Of a DNA stretch of 16,462 nucleotides, positions 7,954-15,482 are shown one piece after another; the stretch's first letter is position 1, and every line of letters begins with the position of its first letter. A program made the translations under genes and the position numbers. The stretch is from JAYZDB01 sp036338025 (GTDB lineage Bacteria; Planctomycetota; UBA1135; UBA2386), in contig JAYZDB010000158.1 of NCBI GenBank assembly GCA_036338025.1, positions 1 to 16,462 of the forward strand. The letters run 5' to 3'. The notes under the pieces were generated by a model that was not told where the DNA came from, made no database searches, and was given only the letters and a program-made list of their open reading frames with translations.

Positions 7954-8577
7954 TCAGTCTGACGCCGCTGTGCGGTTGGCGCGTAGTTCCATGATCTTAC
8001 GACCGAGTCGGGGCAAGGACCGGTGGAATCGCATGCGGGCTGTTTCCGCGGTGATCCCGAGTTCTTCCGCAATTTCAGCAAACGATTTGCTTTCCCACTG
8101 CCTCATGAGAATGACCTTTCGGTCATCGGGCCGCAAGAACTCCAATGCGAGCCGAACCCACAACTCCCGTTCGTTCTGTTGAGCCCCTTCACTCGGACGC
8201 GTGACCGATTCATTGGGTGGGTCCAGGTCGAGTACGCTATCACTCGGAATCCGGCGCTCTTTGCTCATCGCGCGGCGGCGAGCCTGGTGCCATCGGTTCT
8301 TGTCGCGCAGGACGTTTTCTATGATGCGCGCCATGATGTTCCGGAACCTGGACTGCGAGCGGGAGACGAATCGTGGGCAGTACTTCAGGGCCTCGATCAT
8401 GGCGTCCTGCATGTAGTCCTCGGTGTCCCCCCTCATGCGCAGCGCTGGTCCAAGCCGCTTCCGGACTTGCTGTTGAATCCACGGTAGATCTCGTGCGATC
8501 AACTGATCGATCGCGGACCGGTCGCCACTGTGCCAGCGCAGCAACAGGTTCATCGTCTCTGAGGGTGGGTCCGACAT
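7954..8577 (-). CDS. ECF-type RNA polymerase sigma factor, planctomycete subfamily
   Basis: A 207-aa sigma-70 family protein with region 2 (about residues 9-100, core GDTEDYMQDAMIEALKY) and region 4 (about 137-195, with the helix-turn-helix SFAEIAEELGITAETARMRF). It lacks regions 1 and 3, as ECF factors do. The region around FRNIMARIIENVLRDKNRW and the WESKSFAEIA element resemble the Planctomycetaceae-specific sigma subfamily (TIGR02984-like; from memory, not searched). It lies 92 nt downstream of the kinase-TPR gene on the same strand. Such pairs are frequent in planctomycetes, where the kinase is thought to control the sigma factor. No anti-sigma gene is seen. The start is taken as ATG 8577; GTG 8640 and ATG 8553 are alternatives and none has a good RBS. 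Confidence 0.88.
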   Translation of the reverse strand: MSDPPSETMNLLLRWHSGDRSAIDQLIARDLPWIQQQVRKRLGPALRMRGDTEDYMQDAMIEALKYCPRFVSRSQSRFRNIMARIIENVLRDKNRWHQARRRAMSKERRIPSDSVLDLDPPNESVTRPSEGAQQNERELWVRLALEFLRPDDRKVILMRQWESKSFAEIAEELGITAETARMRFHRSLPRLGRKIMELRANRTAASD

Positions 8578-8669
8578 CGTGGGAGGGGGGTGCCGATCAT
8601 AGCGATCAGTGGTCAGCCGCTGACGGTGGCGAAGGCTCACCGGCTACGGTTGTCCACGGGATACGACGG

Positions 8670-11462
8670 CTACTTGATCGGCACTACCATAGTGGAATTG
8701 GTTGACTTGGGTGCGTTACGAAAGCGGGCGAGTTCCGCTTCAACCTCCTTACTTCGACCCTGTTGTTGCAGGATCCCTACCAACTTGTCGTGACTGGGCT
8801 GGTGGTCGGGTTGATGCTGGAGCGCTTTCCGGAAGCATCGGGAAGCGCGTTCGATTTCATTGAGTCGGAGGTCGCACAGTCCTGCGCTGTACCAGGGGAA
8901 GCCGTTGCGGGGCTGGATCTCCGCTGCTCGAACGTAGAGATCTCTGGCCTGTTCGAACTTCTCCTGCTTGGCGAGCAGCGTGGCACTGTTGTGCAATGCA
9001 AAGACGTTGTCCGGAGCGATCTTCAGCACCTGCTGGAGTACTTTGGCGCTCTCCTTGAAACGCTGAAGCCTCCCGAGGGTCATGCCCTTGAGTACCAATA
9101 AGTGCAATTCGCCAGGAAGTTGTGTGAGTCCGGTCTCACACATTGCCAGTCCCGCTTCCAAGTCGCCGCCTTCGGCAAGGAGGTGGCTGAGGAGGACGTA
9201 GAGGCGCTGCTGCTTGGGTTGCTGTTTGATCCCTTCGCGGAGTTCCTTCTGGGCCTCGGCTGCCTTACCGGTGGCCGCCAGGGCCCGGGCCAGGAAGAAC
9301 CGGCAATCGGTACTGTTGGGCATGTGCGGAAGCGCCTGACGGTAGAGGGTGATCGCCTCCTTGAGTTCCTTGTTCTGTTCCTTCGCGAATCCGAGGTGAA
9401 ATTTCAGATATCTGTCCATCCACGCGTACTCGGTGTCGCCGTCTTCGATCTCCTTGATCAGTTGTTCGAAGATCCGTATCGACTTAGTGGGATCATGGTC
9501 AGCTGATCCAACTCCGATCAAATAGCGCACGATTGGCGCATCGGGCCACAGCTGGCGCATTGCGTGCGAGATCCACTCCAGTTTGTCGTTGTCATTGGCA
9601 TAACGTGCAGTCGTGGCGACGTTGAAGTGAAATAGCGGCCGGCTCTGTCCGGAAGTCATCACCGCAACCAGCGCCAGATCGAGCGCTCGCGTCATCGAGT
9701 GCCGCCTACTACCGCTCTTTCCGTAGAGCAATTTCAGGCGTGACGCGTTGTAGAAGTCAAAGGGCGTGCGTAGCGGGCCGAGCCCGGACGCCAGGGCTTT
9801 TGCTTCATCATGCCTTCCGAGACGCTTCAAGGTGTCTGCCTTGAGTTGACCCAGTGCGACGGAGTCTTTGAGGAGTTCGGGATCAGTGTCGATGATCGCC
9901 AGAATCTCCTTGAGCAATGCCTCCTTGTCGGCTCCGGTCCTGCCGGCCTTCATGCTGAGCGTCGTCGCGATGCCAGCTATTGCTTCTACGTGGTCCGGTT
10001 TCAGTTTGAGGACCTGGTCGAAGAGTCGACGCGCCTCTTCGTATTTGTAGGACTCGAGAGCGATGTGCGCTCGCACGAAGAGTCCGTCAAGTTCGCTCGA
10101 GAGCAGAGCTCCTTCGCCCGCCTCGATCGCAGTTTGTTTTGCCAGGGTGTAGCCGGTGAGTCCGGTTACCACTGGGACAGTCACTCCAATGACTGCGACG
10201 AGTGCTGCCCGCATCGGTTCCCTGCGCGCCCACCGGCTGATGCGGTGCAAGACCTTTGGACGGCGGGCGACCACCGGTCGGTAGTTGAGGAATGCTCGTA
10301 GATCGGCTGCCATTTCTGTCGCCGTCTGGTATCGGTGGGCCGGCGTCTTTTCCATCGCCTTCAAGATGACCGCGGCGAGATCGGCAGGAAGGTGACGATT
10401 TACCCTCTGTGGATCCGTCGGGTCCCCAGAGATGATGCGCTGCAGGATCTCGTGGGTGCTGTCGCCGTCGAACGGCCGCCTCAAGGTGACTAGTTCGTAG
10501 AGTGTCGCGCCGAGCGAGTAGATGTCGGTGCGGTGGTCGAGGTGTTTCAGGCGGGCCAGGGCCTGTTCTGGCGAGACGTAGTAAGGCGTCCCTGCGAATT
10601 GTCCCGTGTGGGTCATCGAGGGCAGCCCTTCTTCTCGGGCGAGACCAAAGTCGGTGAGCACGGCGCGTCCATCGAGGCGGACCAGGATGTTGCCTGGCTT
10701 CACGTCCCGGTGGATTACGTTGGAGTCGTGGGTGTGTTGGAGAGCTTCTGCAACCTGGGCAATCAACTCGACCAGGGTCTCGATGTAGCCTCGTTGCCAG
10801 GCATGCGATGCATTTGATGATTCTGAGTCACCTTGTGTGGGCTTATCGTCGAGACCTGCATGGCGCACCGCCAGTTCGATCGAGGAGCCGGTGAGGGATG
10901 CGAGTTCCTGTGTGCGTACAGTCTCGAACACCTTGTTGAGGGCGGCGCCCTCGATCAACTCCATTGCGAAGTAGTGCAGGCCATCCTCGGAGCCGACAGC
11001 CAGCACCGAAATGATGCTGTTGTGGTTGAGCTTGGCGATGGTCGCAGCTTCGCGCTTGAATCGTGCGATCCACACTGGGTCCACCAAGTGGTCTCCTACC
11101 AGAACCTTCAGCGCGACGCGGCGATCGAGAGAGATCTGCTGTGCTTCGTAGACCACTCCCATGCCGCCGCGGCCTAGTTCCCGCACGATCCGGAAATCAC
11201 CGAGTTGGCGCCCGGCCATCGCAGAGCCGGATTGCTTGCCCGGTTGTTGCGACGAACTGTCTGGCGACAAGGTCAACGCCGAATCGCGATACCCGTCCGC
11301 GACCTGTTCGAGAAGGTCCCGGTAATCCTCGTGCCGTACCAGGAACTGGGCCCAAGACTCGTCTTCTGATTCGTCCCAACTAGCGTAGAGATCGAGAGCT
11401 GTACCGAGGCGCTCCAGCCCGTCAGTCCTGTCTTGTGGCATGGCATCGGAGTGTAGTGCCAT
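8670..11462 (-). CDS. Membrane-anchored Hanks-type Ser/Thr protein kinase with C-terminal TPR region
   Basis: About 930 aa. An acidic N-terminal segment (about 1-80) precedes a complete kinase domain: glycine loop GRGGMGVV (97-104), ATP lysine in ALKVL (119), catalytic loop HRDVKPGN (HRD 251-253), DFG (271-273) and the activation segment ending GTPYYVSPEQ. An insert of about 55 residues rich in Ser, Thr and Gln (GLDDKPTQGDSESSNASH) interrupts the lobe junction. One membrane segment follows (about 420-441, AALVAVIGVTVPVVTGLTGY), then about 480 residues of helical TPR-type repeats (for example ALESYKYEEARRLFDQVLKL, ALAATGKAAEAQKELREG). The kinase faces the cytosol and the TPR region should be outside, where it may sense ligands or partners. 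The gene precedes the ECF sigma gene, a typical planctomycete pairing. Start uncertain: GTG 11504, ATG 11480, 11462 or 11441; no good RBS at any. Confidence 0.9.
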   Translation of the reverse strand: MALHSDAMPQDRTDGLERLGTALDLYASWDESEDESWAQFLVRHEDYRDLLEQVADGYRDSALTLSPDSSSQQPGKQSGSAMAGRQLGDFRIVRELGRGGMGVVYEAQQISLDRRVALKVLVGDHLVDPVWIARFKREAATIAKLNHNSIISVLAVGSEDGLHYFAMELIEGAALNKVFETVRTQELASLTGSSIELAVRHAGLDDKPTQGDSESSNASHAWQRGYIETLVELIAQVAEALQHTHDSNVIHRDVKPGNILVRLDGRAVLTDFGLAREEGLPSMTHTGQFAGTPYYVSPEQALARLKHLDHRTDIYSLGATLYELVTLRRPFDGDSTHEILQRIISGDPTDPQRVNRHLPADLAAVILKAMEKTPAHRYQTATEMAADLRAFLNYRPVVARRPKVLHRISRWARREPMRAALVAVIGVTVPVVTGLTGYTLAKQTAIEAGEGALLSSELDGLFVRAHIALESYKYEEARRLFDQVLKLKPDHVEAIAGIATTLSMKAGRTGADKEALLKEILAIIDTDPELLKDSVALGQLKADTLKRLGRHDEAKALASGLGPLRTPFDFYNASRLKLLYGKSGSRRHSMTRALDLALVAVMTSGQSRPLFHFNVATTARYANDNDKLEWISHAMRQLWPDAPIVRYLIGVGSADHDPTKSIRIFEQLIKEIEDGDTEYAWMDRYLKFHLGFAKEQNKELKEAITLYRQALPHMPNSTDCRFFLARALAATGKAAEAQKELREGIKQQPKQQRLYVLLSHLLAEGGDLEAGLAMCETGLTQLPGELHLLVLKGMTLGRLQRFKESAKVLQQVLKIAPDNVFALHNSATLLAKQEKFEQARDLYVRAAEIQPRNGFPWYSAGLCDLRLNEIERASRCFRKALQHQPDHQPSHDKLVGILQQQGRSKEVEAELARFRNAPKSTNSTMVVPIK

Positions 11463-11717
11463 CTCAGCTGGAAAGGGCATCCGCCAGGGGAGATTCCAGG
11501 CCACCAGACCGGGCCCTGGGTTGACCTTTCCTTGCCCCAGCCGGTCGTCGGTTGCCGGCTTGCCCGAAGCCCTTGAGATCTCGCCTTCCAGGACTTAGGG
11601 ACACCGGGCCTGCCATCCCGTCTGATCACCTGTCTCGATACTCATGCAGGGCTTGCACGGGGTCTTCGGGTCCCGCAGACTTCCCGATCTCCCGATCACC
11701 CCAGGAAGGTACACGAT
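11463..11717. other. Divergent intergenic region between kinase and selenoprotein genes
   Basis: About 255 nt between two divergently transcribed genes, so it must hold promoters for both. I found no convincing -35/-10 pair, tRNA or strong palindrome. Minus-strand codons up to GTG 11504 may belong to the kinase gene if the longer start is used. Confidence 0.5.
11703..11709 (+). promoter_or_regulatory. Ribosome binding site of the selenoprotein gene
   Basis: AGGAAGG ends 8 nt before ATG 11718, one of the few good Shine-Dalgarno sites in the window, and supports this start. Confidence 0.6.
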
Positions 11718-12767
11718 ATGAACCACTGCAAATCTCTTGGTTTCGCCCTGTTGGGCGCGACTGCTGCCCTGCTCATGCCCGTGATGGTACAGGGGCAGGA
11801 GAACAAGAATCCGCCGAAGAAGAAGCTGGTCCGCGCCGTCAAGCTGACTGCCAGCGGTGGTTCTCGCAAGCCTCCGACTCAGCCGGAACTGAAGCAACGC
11901 TTCACAAAGAAGCTCGAAGGTGCGTGGATCAAGAACGCAGCGTGGAATCTGGACTACGAAAAGGCGCTGCAAGCGTCGCAGGAGAGCGGCAAGCAGGTCT
12001 TTGCCTACTTCACCCGTAGCTATGCTCCTTGAGGCCCCTGCACCAGGGTGGAGAACGGTCTGTTCTCCAGCGCGGATTTCACGGAGTGGAGCAAGAACTA
12101 CGTGCTCTACCTGCACATCTCCACACGCCTCGAAGGTCGTGAGCACGAGGGACTGTTCCGCGCCAAGGGCTTTACCGGTTTCCCGACGCTGGCGTTCCTC
12201 GACGCCGAGGGTGGCTTGTGCGCCAAGCACGCTGGCAGCCGGGTGATCCCGGAAATCCAGACGACTGCTGACAAGGCCAGGGCCTACATGGTGCTTCGGA
12301 GCAAGGCCGCATCAGGTGACAAGGTCGCGGTCCAACACCTGTTCGTCGCCGATCTGGAGCTCGCTCGTTACGATTTTGCGCTGGGGTCCCTGAAGCTCGC
12401 CGGTCTGCGTAAGGAGATGCCGCAGAGTCTGCAGAAGAAGGCTGACCAACTCATGATCGACATCCAGTACAATGAACTGCGCCGTCGATTGTCGAAAGAA
12501 TTGTCCGCTGGGTTGGATCGCAAGGAGTACACCCGGCGTTATCAGGGCTTGAACCTCGACTTCTATCGGTCCGGCTTGTTTCCCAGTGGCCGGACTGCCC
12601 TGTCGATCCTGATGGGGGTGATGGGCTATGCGTTCCAGAACAAGGACGAAGCCTTGCTGGCGCAAGCACTAGAGAAGTTCAAGGCGCAGGCCTCGAACCA
12701 GCCCGGCTTCGCTCCGCGGGTGAGCCGATACGAATCGATGCTCGCGCAGCTGCGCGGCGACAAGTAG
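11718..12767 (+). CDS. Exported thioredoxin-fold selenoprotein with U-G-P-C active site (in-frame TGA = Sec)
   Basis: Read through the TGA at 12030-12032 this is one 349-aa protein (stop TAG at 12765). A signal peptide occupies about residues 1-26 (hydrophobic ALLGATAALLMPVM, likely cleavage after VQG), so it acts outside the cytoplasmic membrane. A thioredoxin-like domain follows: the WNLDYEKALQASQESGKQVF helix and strand, then SYAP-U-GPC-TRVENGLFS, where Sec105 and Cys108 form UxxC, and the cis-proline loop GFPTLAF (Pro156). The remaining C-terminal 170 residues are helical and unassigned. The 104-aa part before the TGA and the 239-aa part after share one frame, and neither alone makes a complete fold: the TGA falls exactly where thioredoxins have the nucleophilic Cys of CGPC. 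A SECIS-like hairpin lies at the right distance. Predicted role: thiol-disulfide oxidoreductase in the cell envelope. The alternative is a nonsense mutation (TGC to TGA), which would not explain the hairpin. It is the only plus-strand gene here. Confidence 0.87.
12030..12032 (+). other. Recoded TGA (selenocysteine codon)
   Basis: In-frame TGA between CCT (Pro) and GGC (Gly) gives YAP-U-GPC. TGA ends the H-NOX, dehydrogenase, sigma, two membrane-protein and GH5 genes here, so recoding is local and not a changed genetic code. Confidence 0.83.
12049..12069 (+). promoter_or_regulatory. Bacterial SECIS element (predicted)
   Basis: TGGAGAAC (12049-12056) and GTTCTCCA (12062-12069) form a perfect 8-bp stem with loop GGTCT (12057-12061), inside the coding sequence. 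The loop opens with GG, the feature that SelB needs, and GGUC-type loops occur in characterised bacterial SECIS elements such as that of E. coli fdhF. There are 24 nt between the TGA and the loop, within the roughly 16-37 nt accepted for bacterial SECIS. No bulged U is evident in the stem. Confidence 0.8.
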
Positions 12768-12779
12768 CTCTGGTATTTG

Positions 12780-12822
12780 GGGAACGCGCAGATGTTCGTT
12801 GCACGAACGTCTGCGCGTTCCC
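12780..12822. terminator. Long hairpin between convergent genes, probable bidirectional terminator
   Basis: Two 19-nt arms (12780-12798 and 12804-12822) beginning GGGAACGCGCAGA and ending TCTGCGCGTTCCC pair along their whole length with a single T-G wobble, around the loop TTGCA. The hairpin fills the gap between the selenoprotein stop (12767) and the LamG-protein stop (12829), so it serves both converging transcripts. No T-run follows on either strand, so the mechanism is not that of a textbook intrinsic terminator. Confidence 0.7.
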
Positions 12823-12828
12823 TACGTA

Positions 12829-13941
12829 CTACTGGACGATCTTGGTCGGGATCGCGTTGGTGACGTCGAGGATGTTTCCGTTGAATGCATAGATCAACGC
12901 CGCCTGATAGATGGTGACGCCGATAGAGGCTGCCGGCGTGTTGGCCGGGAGTTGGAACGTCGCTCTGCCTGTCCCGTTGGCCATTACGCTCCGATAGTTC
13001 TGAAATACCGGGGTGTTCACGAAGTCCATCGCGAGGGTGGTGAAGACGTCAGGCACCAGTGGGATGCTCACGCCGCTCAGCGGCAGTTCCGGCCAGGTGC
13101 CGGTCACCGATGCGAAGATCCAATACTGGTTCACCGCGGTGTTTCCTGCATCGATCTGGAGCCCCTGCGCGCCGGTGGCTGCGATGGAGACTTCGGTCGT
13201 GGTCGCGACCAGTTTCGCGCTGGCCCAGGCCTGGATCTGGTGGGGCGGGACGGCGTTGGTACTGAACCGGAAATCGTCCAGGTGTTGGTTGCTGCGAAGG
13301 CCCGCCGAGGTGTGCATTCCGACCATGAAGGCGCTGCCGGCGAGTATGTTGGCAGGCGCCGTGATCGGGGTGGTGCTGAATGGTGAGCCATCGACGTAGT
13401 AGGTCGCCACCATCGCGGTGGCGTCGACGACCAGCGCGATATGCACCCAGCCCATGGCTGCCTTGGCCCGCAGGTTGATATAGGGCTGCCCTCCGATCTG
13501 GTTGCTGGGTCCCCGTAGGATGAGGTCGGCGGGTGCGCCGCCCCAGGCCCGCAAGTACAGCGCTTCGTAGGCCACCCCGCCGGTGAACATCCGGAAGCTG
13601 CCGCGTCCGGAGATCTGGTAGGACAAGGTGTTGGCGACCGGGAAGCTCTCCTTCATGAAGAAAGCCACCGTGAAACTCCCGGTGACCGCGGCTGTGTAGC
13701 CTGTGTTGACCCATGAACCGGTGCCGGCGGCATCGACACCGGCAAGAGCGTTGTCAAACTTTCCGGTGGTCCAGCCGGAGTTGGTCGTATTCGTAGTCGC
13801 CAACGTGCCGGTGGCGGGGCCACTGCCGAGGTTGGTTACCGTGGTGCCGGAACCGGTAAGGAACGGGTAATAGATAACGTCTTGCGAGGTGACAGTGCCC
13901 GTCAGCCAGAGGGTCACGGCGAGAAGTGAGATTGCGCGCAT
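12829..13941 (-). CDS. Secreted LamG-like (concanavalin A-like) protein with planctomycete C-terminal module
   Basis: A 370-aa protein with a clear signal peptide (ISLLAVTLWLTGTVTS, probable cleavage before QDVIYY). Residues about 20-240 look like a LamG/concanavalin A-like jelly-roll of the Laminin_G_3 type: it opens YYPFLTGSGTTVTNLGSG and contains SFTVAFFMKE, GWVHIALVVD, ATYYVDGSPF and HLDDFRFSTNAV, the usual order of strands. The last 115 residues (about 255-370; QIDAGNTAVNQYWIFASVTG and the later AIGVT-like strand) resemble a C-terminal module that I recall from many secreted proteins of planctomycetes, function unknown. No catalytic residues are recognised; a carbohydrate- or surface-binding role is the family expectation. 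It faces the selenoprotein gene tail to tail and is separated by 341 nt from the GH5-like genes upstream on the same strand. The start ATG 13941 fits the signal peptide; there is no clear RBS. Confidence 0.85.
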   Translation of the reverse strand: MRAISLLAVTLWLTGTVTSQDVIYYPFLTGSGTTVTNLGSGPATGTLATTNTTNSGWTTGKFDNALAGVDAAGTGSWVNTGYTAAVTGSFTVAFFMKESFPVANTLSYQISGRGSFRMFTGGVAYEALYLRAWGGAPADLILRGPSNQIGGQPYINLRAKAAMGWVHIALVVDATAMVATYYVDGSPFSTTPITAPANILAGSAFMVGMHTSAGLRSNQHLDDFRFSTNAVPPHQIQAWASAKLVATTTEVSIAATGAQGLQIDAGNTAVNQYWIFASVTGTWPELPLSGVSIPLVPDVFTTLAMDFVNTPVFQNYRSVMANGTGRATFQLPANTPAASIGVTIYQAALIYAFNGNILDVTNAIPTKIVQ

Positions 13942-14282
13942 GGTAGGACTTGATGTAGGACGGGTGGGACCGAGGTGGGTGGGGAGAGCAGTCCAGACTT
14001 CGGATTGCCAACTCGTTTGATTCTATGGATCAAGGTCGCCGTTGGGGCGGGGATTTGAGATCCCGATGCGCCAGTACACAAATACCTCGCGGTATACGTT
14101 GGGGTGGATATACCGTCGGATGGAGCAGGGTGACGTCAGGAGTCGCAACGCCGGTGCGGAGCCCCGTAACCTGTCTCGAGGTGTTCCAGCCGGTGACCCT
14201 GGTCTTGCACCCTGAGGTGGCACGGCGATGGGATGGCACCCGCGGTTGGGCCGATGTCCCCTTGTAGAGAATCGGGGCGGCG
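13942..14282. other. 341-nt gap without a gene
   Basis: It lies upstream of the LamG-protein gene and downstream of the first GH5-like gene, so it should hold the promoter of the former and the end of the latter. ORFs here on both strands have no protein-like character. Apart from the repeat at 14081-14115 and a GATCTCAAATCCCC stretch that resembles a tRNA T-arm without the rest of a tRNA, I see nothing. Confidence 0.5.
14090..14115. repeat. Inverted repeat CGGTATA/TATACCG
   Basis: CGGTATA (14090-14096) and TATACCG (14109-14115) are perfect inverted copies separated by 12 nt. A third partial copy, ATACC (14082-14086), can pair with the same GGTAT across a 4-nt loop, so two exclusive hairpins are possible. 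It lies about 150 nt upstream of the LamG-protein start and could be an operator or leader structure. Confidence 0.35.
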
Positions 14283-15275
14283 CTAGTCGCGGAACAATTC
14301 GACGTAGGCGGGTGGGGGGGTGTCGCTGGCACGGCCTGGTTGCAGCGATAGGGGATGGGTTCCCCACTGTTCGCCGGCGGCCCACCAGATGGACTGCACA
14401 TTGGCCTCGTCGAGATCTACCAACATGCTGGACAGCAGCGCCGACCAGTCTTGATCGTTGGATGGCACGCCGAATTTCCCGATCAGGCCGGTGGCTTTGC
14501 CTTCCTTGAGCCAGCTCAGGAAGGGTTTCAGCCTGGTTCTCGACCGGTCTTTCAACTTTGGATCAGCGGCGAGTTCCTCGGCGTAGGTTTGGCGATATTC
14601 GCCGGTTCCGTCCTGGTCGAGAAAGCAGTGAGCCTCGTAGATGACGCGGTTCAGCGGGTCCGCGATCCAGGGCGCACTTGGATTGGCAGACTTCCAATCC
14701 GATGACCGTGACCAGGATTCGCCAGCCACGTAGACCGGAGTGCGATCCCCCTCGCTGCGGATGGCATCGACGGCAGCCTGGGAGGCGTGCACCCAGGAAC
14801 CATCGGGTAGGTCATGCGGTTGGTTCATCAATGCGTAGCCGGCGACGCCGGGCAGCCCACTCATGGCGTATGCGATACGCGCCCACAGGTCTGCGAAGTC
14901 CTCGGCGTCCAACTCGACCTGACCACTGGTATCCGATTCGAGAGCGCAGCTGGTTGGAACGCCATCGATGACTTTGGTGTAGCTGCCGAAGTTGTGTAGA
15001 TCGAGCAGCACCTTGGCACCAAATTTCTGTGCGAGAGTCAGGAGTAGGCGCAGGTGTTGCACACTATCCGGATCGAGCGGGCCTCCGAGAATTGGTTGGA
15101 TACGTTCCCATCGGAACGGGATGCGGAAGCCCTCGAAGTTCGCGCGCGCCAGGGCATCGAAGGTACGCTGTCGGTTGAGGAAGTAGTCTGTTCCGAGCTG
15201 GCCGGGGGACTCGTTACTGAATCCGGGTTTGTCCGTGCCGAACTCCAAGCCTGCGACGGTGATCCAGCGCGGCAT
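14283..15275 (-). CDS. GH5-like protein lacking both catalytic glutamates (probable pseudoenzyme)
   Basis: A 330-aa TIM-barrel protein of glycoside hydrolase family 5 type, closely similar along its whole length to the next gene upstream (shared EFG...PGFSN..PGQ.G, RIPFRWERIQP, LLDLHNFGSY, LNRVIYEAH). The acid/base position reads MNQPHD (Gln152, CAA at 14822-14820) where family members have NEP. The nucleophile position reads IGKFG (Lys267, AAA at 14477-14475) where they have GE[FY]G. Each differs from a Glu codon by one base. The frame has no stop or frameshift, and the other conserved site residues (Arg, His-Asn, Tyr-Glu-Ala-His, Trp) remain, so hydrolysis is unlikely but sugar binding is possible. 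The start is ATG 15275, with AAGG 8 nt upstream; ATG 15383 would add 36 mostly basic residues with no match to the family. No signal peptide is seen with either start. It is probably cotranscribed with the active paralogue. Confidence 0.85.
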   Translation of the reverse strand: MPRWITVAGLEFGTDKPGFSNESPGQLGTDYFLNRQRTFDALARANFEGFRIPFRWERIQPILGGPLDPDSVQHLRLLLTLAQKFGAKVLLDLHNFGSYTKVIDGVPTSCALESDTSGQVELDAEDFADLWARIAYAMSGLPGVAGYALMNQPHDLPDGSWVHASQAAVDAIRSEGDRTPVYVAGESWSRSSDWKSANPSAPWIADPLNRVIYEAHCFLDQDGTGEYRQTYAEELAADPKLKDRSRTRLKPFLSWLKEGKATGLIGKFGVPSNDQDWSALLSSMLVDLDEANVQSIWWAAGEQWGTHPLSLQPGRASDTPPPAYVELFRD

Positions 15276-15482
15276 ACGCGGTACCTTGCGCAGGGGAACC
15301 AGCGGGCTGGGTCCGACCCTGGGCCTCGATCGTCTGGCGGGTTTGTGTAGCCCACGGTGTCGAGCTTTCCGGTCCGGCTTCATGACATCTCGATTATCGA
15401 CTCTGGTCAGGTTTGGACTTGAGTGGTGCTGCTGGCTGGGAATCGGGTCCCACAGCCCCTGAGAGGCGTCCTAGGCCGCCGA
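15276..15482. other. Gap between the two GH5 paralogues
   Basis: About 207 nt, containing the AAGG RBS (15284-15287) of the downstream gene and, if ATG 15383 is used, its N-terminal extension. I see no terminator-like hairpin, which is consistent with cotranscription. Confidence 0.4.

Noticed and set aside
12030..12032. TGA read as tryptophan, or a plain nonsense mutation
   Set aside because: TGA ends several full-length genes in this window, so it is not Trp. A chance mutation would not explain its place at the CxxC cysteine together with a correctly spaced SECIS-like hairpin, though this is not formally excluded.
11595..12230. A 211-aa minus-strand ORF opposite the selenoprotein gene
   Set aside because: Composition is shadow-like, it has no motifs, and the plus strand carries a signal peptide, RBS and thioredoxin signature.
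12048..12767. A separate 239-aa gene starting at GTG 12048
   Set aside because: It would start in the middle of a thioredoxin fold, lacks an RBS, and is in the same frame as the 104-aa ORF ended by TGA. One selenoprotein gene explains both parts.
14030..14080. tRNA-like T-arm (GGGATCTCAAATCCCC on the minus strand)
   Set aside because: No acceptor stem, anticodon arm or D-arm could be built around it.
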